From positions 676,501 through 740,500 of the forward strand of contig WPIO01000132.1 in assembly GCA_009760855.2 (NCBI GenBank): DNA of 64,000 bases. The letters run 5' to 3'. The position numbers were made by a program, and so were the translations under genes. Within the stretch, counting starts at the first letter, position 1; every line of letters starts with the position of its first letter. This stretch comes from Cristatella mucedo. Lineage: Eukaryota > Bryozoa > Phylactolaemata > Cristatellidae. This document shows, piece by piece, positions 61,401-64,000 of this stretch. The notes below the pieces were generated by a model. The model made no database searches, was not told where the DNA came from, and was given only the letters and a program-made list of their open reading frames with translations.

Positions 61401-62939
61401 AACAAGTGGTTGAGATACAGGATGCTGCTGAGACACCAGCTGGTGGCAGCTGGGCAGACTCCGGAGGGCGGATGCTGGCAAGAGCAGAGCTATTCTGTAG
61501 TGAACGCCACTATTTTTGAACTAGCGAGGCGAAAAGGAAGCCAAAGCCAAACTAAACAAACGTCGAGGCAAAACCCGGCCAAAGCCAGGCCATACCTAGC
61601 CGGTAGGCGAGTGAGGCAGCCGGATAAAATGCTAAACAAAGGAAAGACCAATCGCCACATCGACCAGTACCGATCAGTACCAAAAATGTAGGCACCAGGA
61701 AAACGATAGCCACGGGCTGGAAAATGCCCGACAGACTGCAGAGCTGGCTGAGCTGTGCAGTATTTTCTGCTTCAGTGGGTCTTCGCTGGAAGGCGATAGC
61801 CTGCTGCCAAACATAGCTTGCCAGCTCAACGGTCGAAGGGTGACCCGACGAACGCTGGTAAATTAAAAATGCAGCCTGCGATCAGGGATACGATAATCCA
61901 CCACTCGCCTCTCCTCCATGCTCCTTCCACAGAATGTTCCCAAAATCCCAATAAACGTGCCAAGGTTACAAGCTTAGCAATACTTCGCTGCATTTCGTGG
62001 TCAATAAAAGCAGCTTATCCCATGCCGGCTGCTAAGCCTCCCCTACATTATCTGCACTCACTTCTACACCTCAAGTCGGCGGCACCAACAGCCCTTAACC
62101 CTAGCATTAACTTTTTTGCCCGAAAAAGGCATCGCCGGCCTAAGCCCGATTCATCGTGGCATCCGGTTTTGACCGGTCCTCAGACGCCTCAACAGAAACG
62201 ACAGTAACCATACCAAAAACGACATCTCCTAACTCTACCGACAACGGTGTCAAGCTGGGTTTAATCGAGCATGCCTTCTCTTTTAAAGGCCCAGCAAGAA
62301 TTTGGGCTCGCAGGAAGCAGACCGGAACCAGAGTGCAATGACCTGGCTCACTGCTTGCTCCGGAAAGCACACTGGTATCATCGGCGAACAGTCGGCTAGA
62401 TTCTGGCACTTTATTTCATAGACTCGCGAATGTCAGAGGTTTACACTGCATTATATATCACAATCTGGTGCTCTAGTAGAGTAGAAACACTTTATTCGTA
62501 AACACGTGTTCTAGTCTGATTCCGTTGGTACCAGCTGAAGTTTAGCCGAGGACTGATGTCCAATAGGACGCCACGATGCAACCACGACGCAGCCACGATG
62601 CAGGGGAAACGTGTACGTCGGTCGACTGCTAAAACTCTAACTTGGCAGCACACGCTAAACTCCAGGCCTCTGCACTGAGCCACTGCATCATCAACCAAAT
62701 TAGAGGCACTGAAACATTATTCGTCTGTTTTAAATCTTTCACACACGGGCAGTCAAACAAACCGGCTGCCCAAACTCTTACCTTCACACGGCTGCATGAC
62801 CGCAGGCATTTACGAACACAAACTCAGATCCAAGCACGTGCGTGCACTTACGCACAGACACATGCATACGTGGACGCATGCATGCAGCCATCTTCAGAGA
62901 AGTGTTAACGCAGTCGGTGACTTGCAATGGTTTTCGTAC
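58481..62939. other. Unassigned sequence with minor CA-rich patches
   Basis: CA-rich patches at about 60064-60090. GC-rich stretch at 60430-60720 with gcggcggcggcgg runs. Open frames up to 182 codons (61143-61691, plus) show no family resemblance. No gene assigned. Confidence 0.4.
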
Positions 62940-63040
62940 CTGCAAGTTATAATCGAAAATGACCAGCTGATACCCAAACTTTTCATGGCCGACGTAGTGC
63001 TGCTGCAGTACGATCAGTGCGTCCTCATAACGTCCATCAG
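62940..63040 (-). CDS. Possible internal exon of an unidentified gene
   Basis: Acceptor ttaccacag and donor gtacga on the minus strand enclose 101 nt, open in one frame, encoding DGRYEDALIVLQQHYVGHEK then FGYQLVIFDYNLQ. The residue mix is protein-like rather than repeat-like, but I do not recognise it. No linked exons were found. An isolated open stretch of this size with splice sites can occur by chance. Confidence 0.25.

Positions 63041-64000
<960 letters not shown>

Noticed and set aside
61143-61691. 182-codon open frame on the plus strand
   Set aside because: No recognisable domain or splice context; the C-terminal half is compositionally biased. A transcript would be needed.
62140-62409. 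RLFADDTSVL on the minus strand, like the reverse transcriptase ADD motif
   Set aside because: No flanking RT motifs on either side; the match is short and probably chance.

Overview
The window is animal nuclear DNA. It has intron-split genes with GT/AG borders, many non-LTR retrotransposon relics, tRNA-derived SINEs, very long dinucleotide microsatellites and GC-rich, promoter-like stretches. Nothing bacterial or viral is visible. The organism cannot be named from this sequence. The divergent tropomyosin protein and the repeat types suggest an invertebrate, perhaps a lophotrochozoan; that is inference.

The core of the window is one complete tropomyosin gene on the minus strand, from the start codon at 45434 (or 45425) to the stop codon at 29303. 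I traced 13 coding exons by hand. Every exon has a splice acceptor, a splice donor and a compatible reading phase. From the second ATG the lengths are 114, 126, 134, 118, 71, 76, 63, 70 and 83 nt, which I recall as the exon lengths of vertebrate tropomyosin genes. They add up to exactly 284 residues, the standard long form. An internal first exon (1b, 40971) would give a shorter, 251-residue form. Exons 4, 6 and 8 each occur twice in tandem with identical lengths, so they are probably mutually exclusive. With two first exons this allows up to 16 isoforms. A decayed copy of exon 2 lies in opposite orientation at about 47.83-47.93 kb, upstream of the gene.

Left of tropomyosin, also on the minus strand, a second gene runs from an ATG in strong Kozak context at 13615 off the left edge. 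Six exons that join in phase encode a Ser/Gly-rich N-terminus followed by coiled coil. I could not identify this protein. A single possible exon of a third gene lies at 62940-63040 on the minus strand.

The remaining sequence is mostly repeats. Two LINE families recur as 5'-truncated, broken copies. Family A encodes a reverse transcriptase C-terminus with the peptide GYRMRT. Family B ends in a conserved hairpin-like tail followed by (ATT)n. About fifteen SINEs are present in two types, and the second type appears to share its 3' end with LINE family B. At 21739-21924 a 186-bp hAT-type MITE with a perfect 8-bp target duplication closely matches the SPIN (Space Invaders) family, which is known for transfer between animal phyla. 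It sits inside a decayed tandem-repeat array at 19.74-22.93 kb that I do not recognise. The right edge ends in a long (AGAGAC)n array.

Region by region: 0-13.6 kb, coiled-coil gene with repeats in its introns; 13.6-29.3 kb, intergenic, rich in LINEs and SINEs, with the 19.7-22.9 kb array; 29.3-45.4 kb, tropomyosin; 45.4-47.8 kb, GC-rich upstream region; 47.8-64 kb, intergenic repeats and unassigned sequence.
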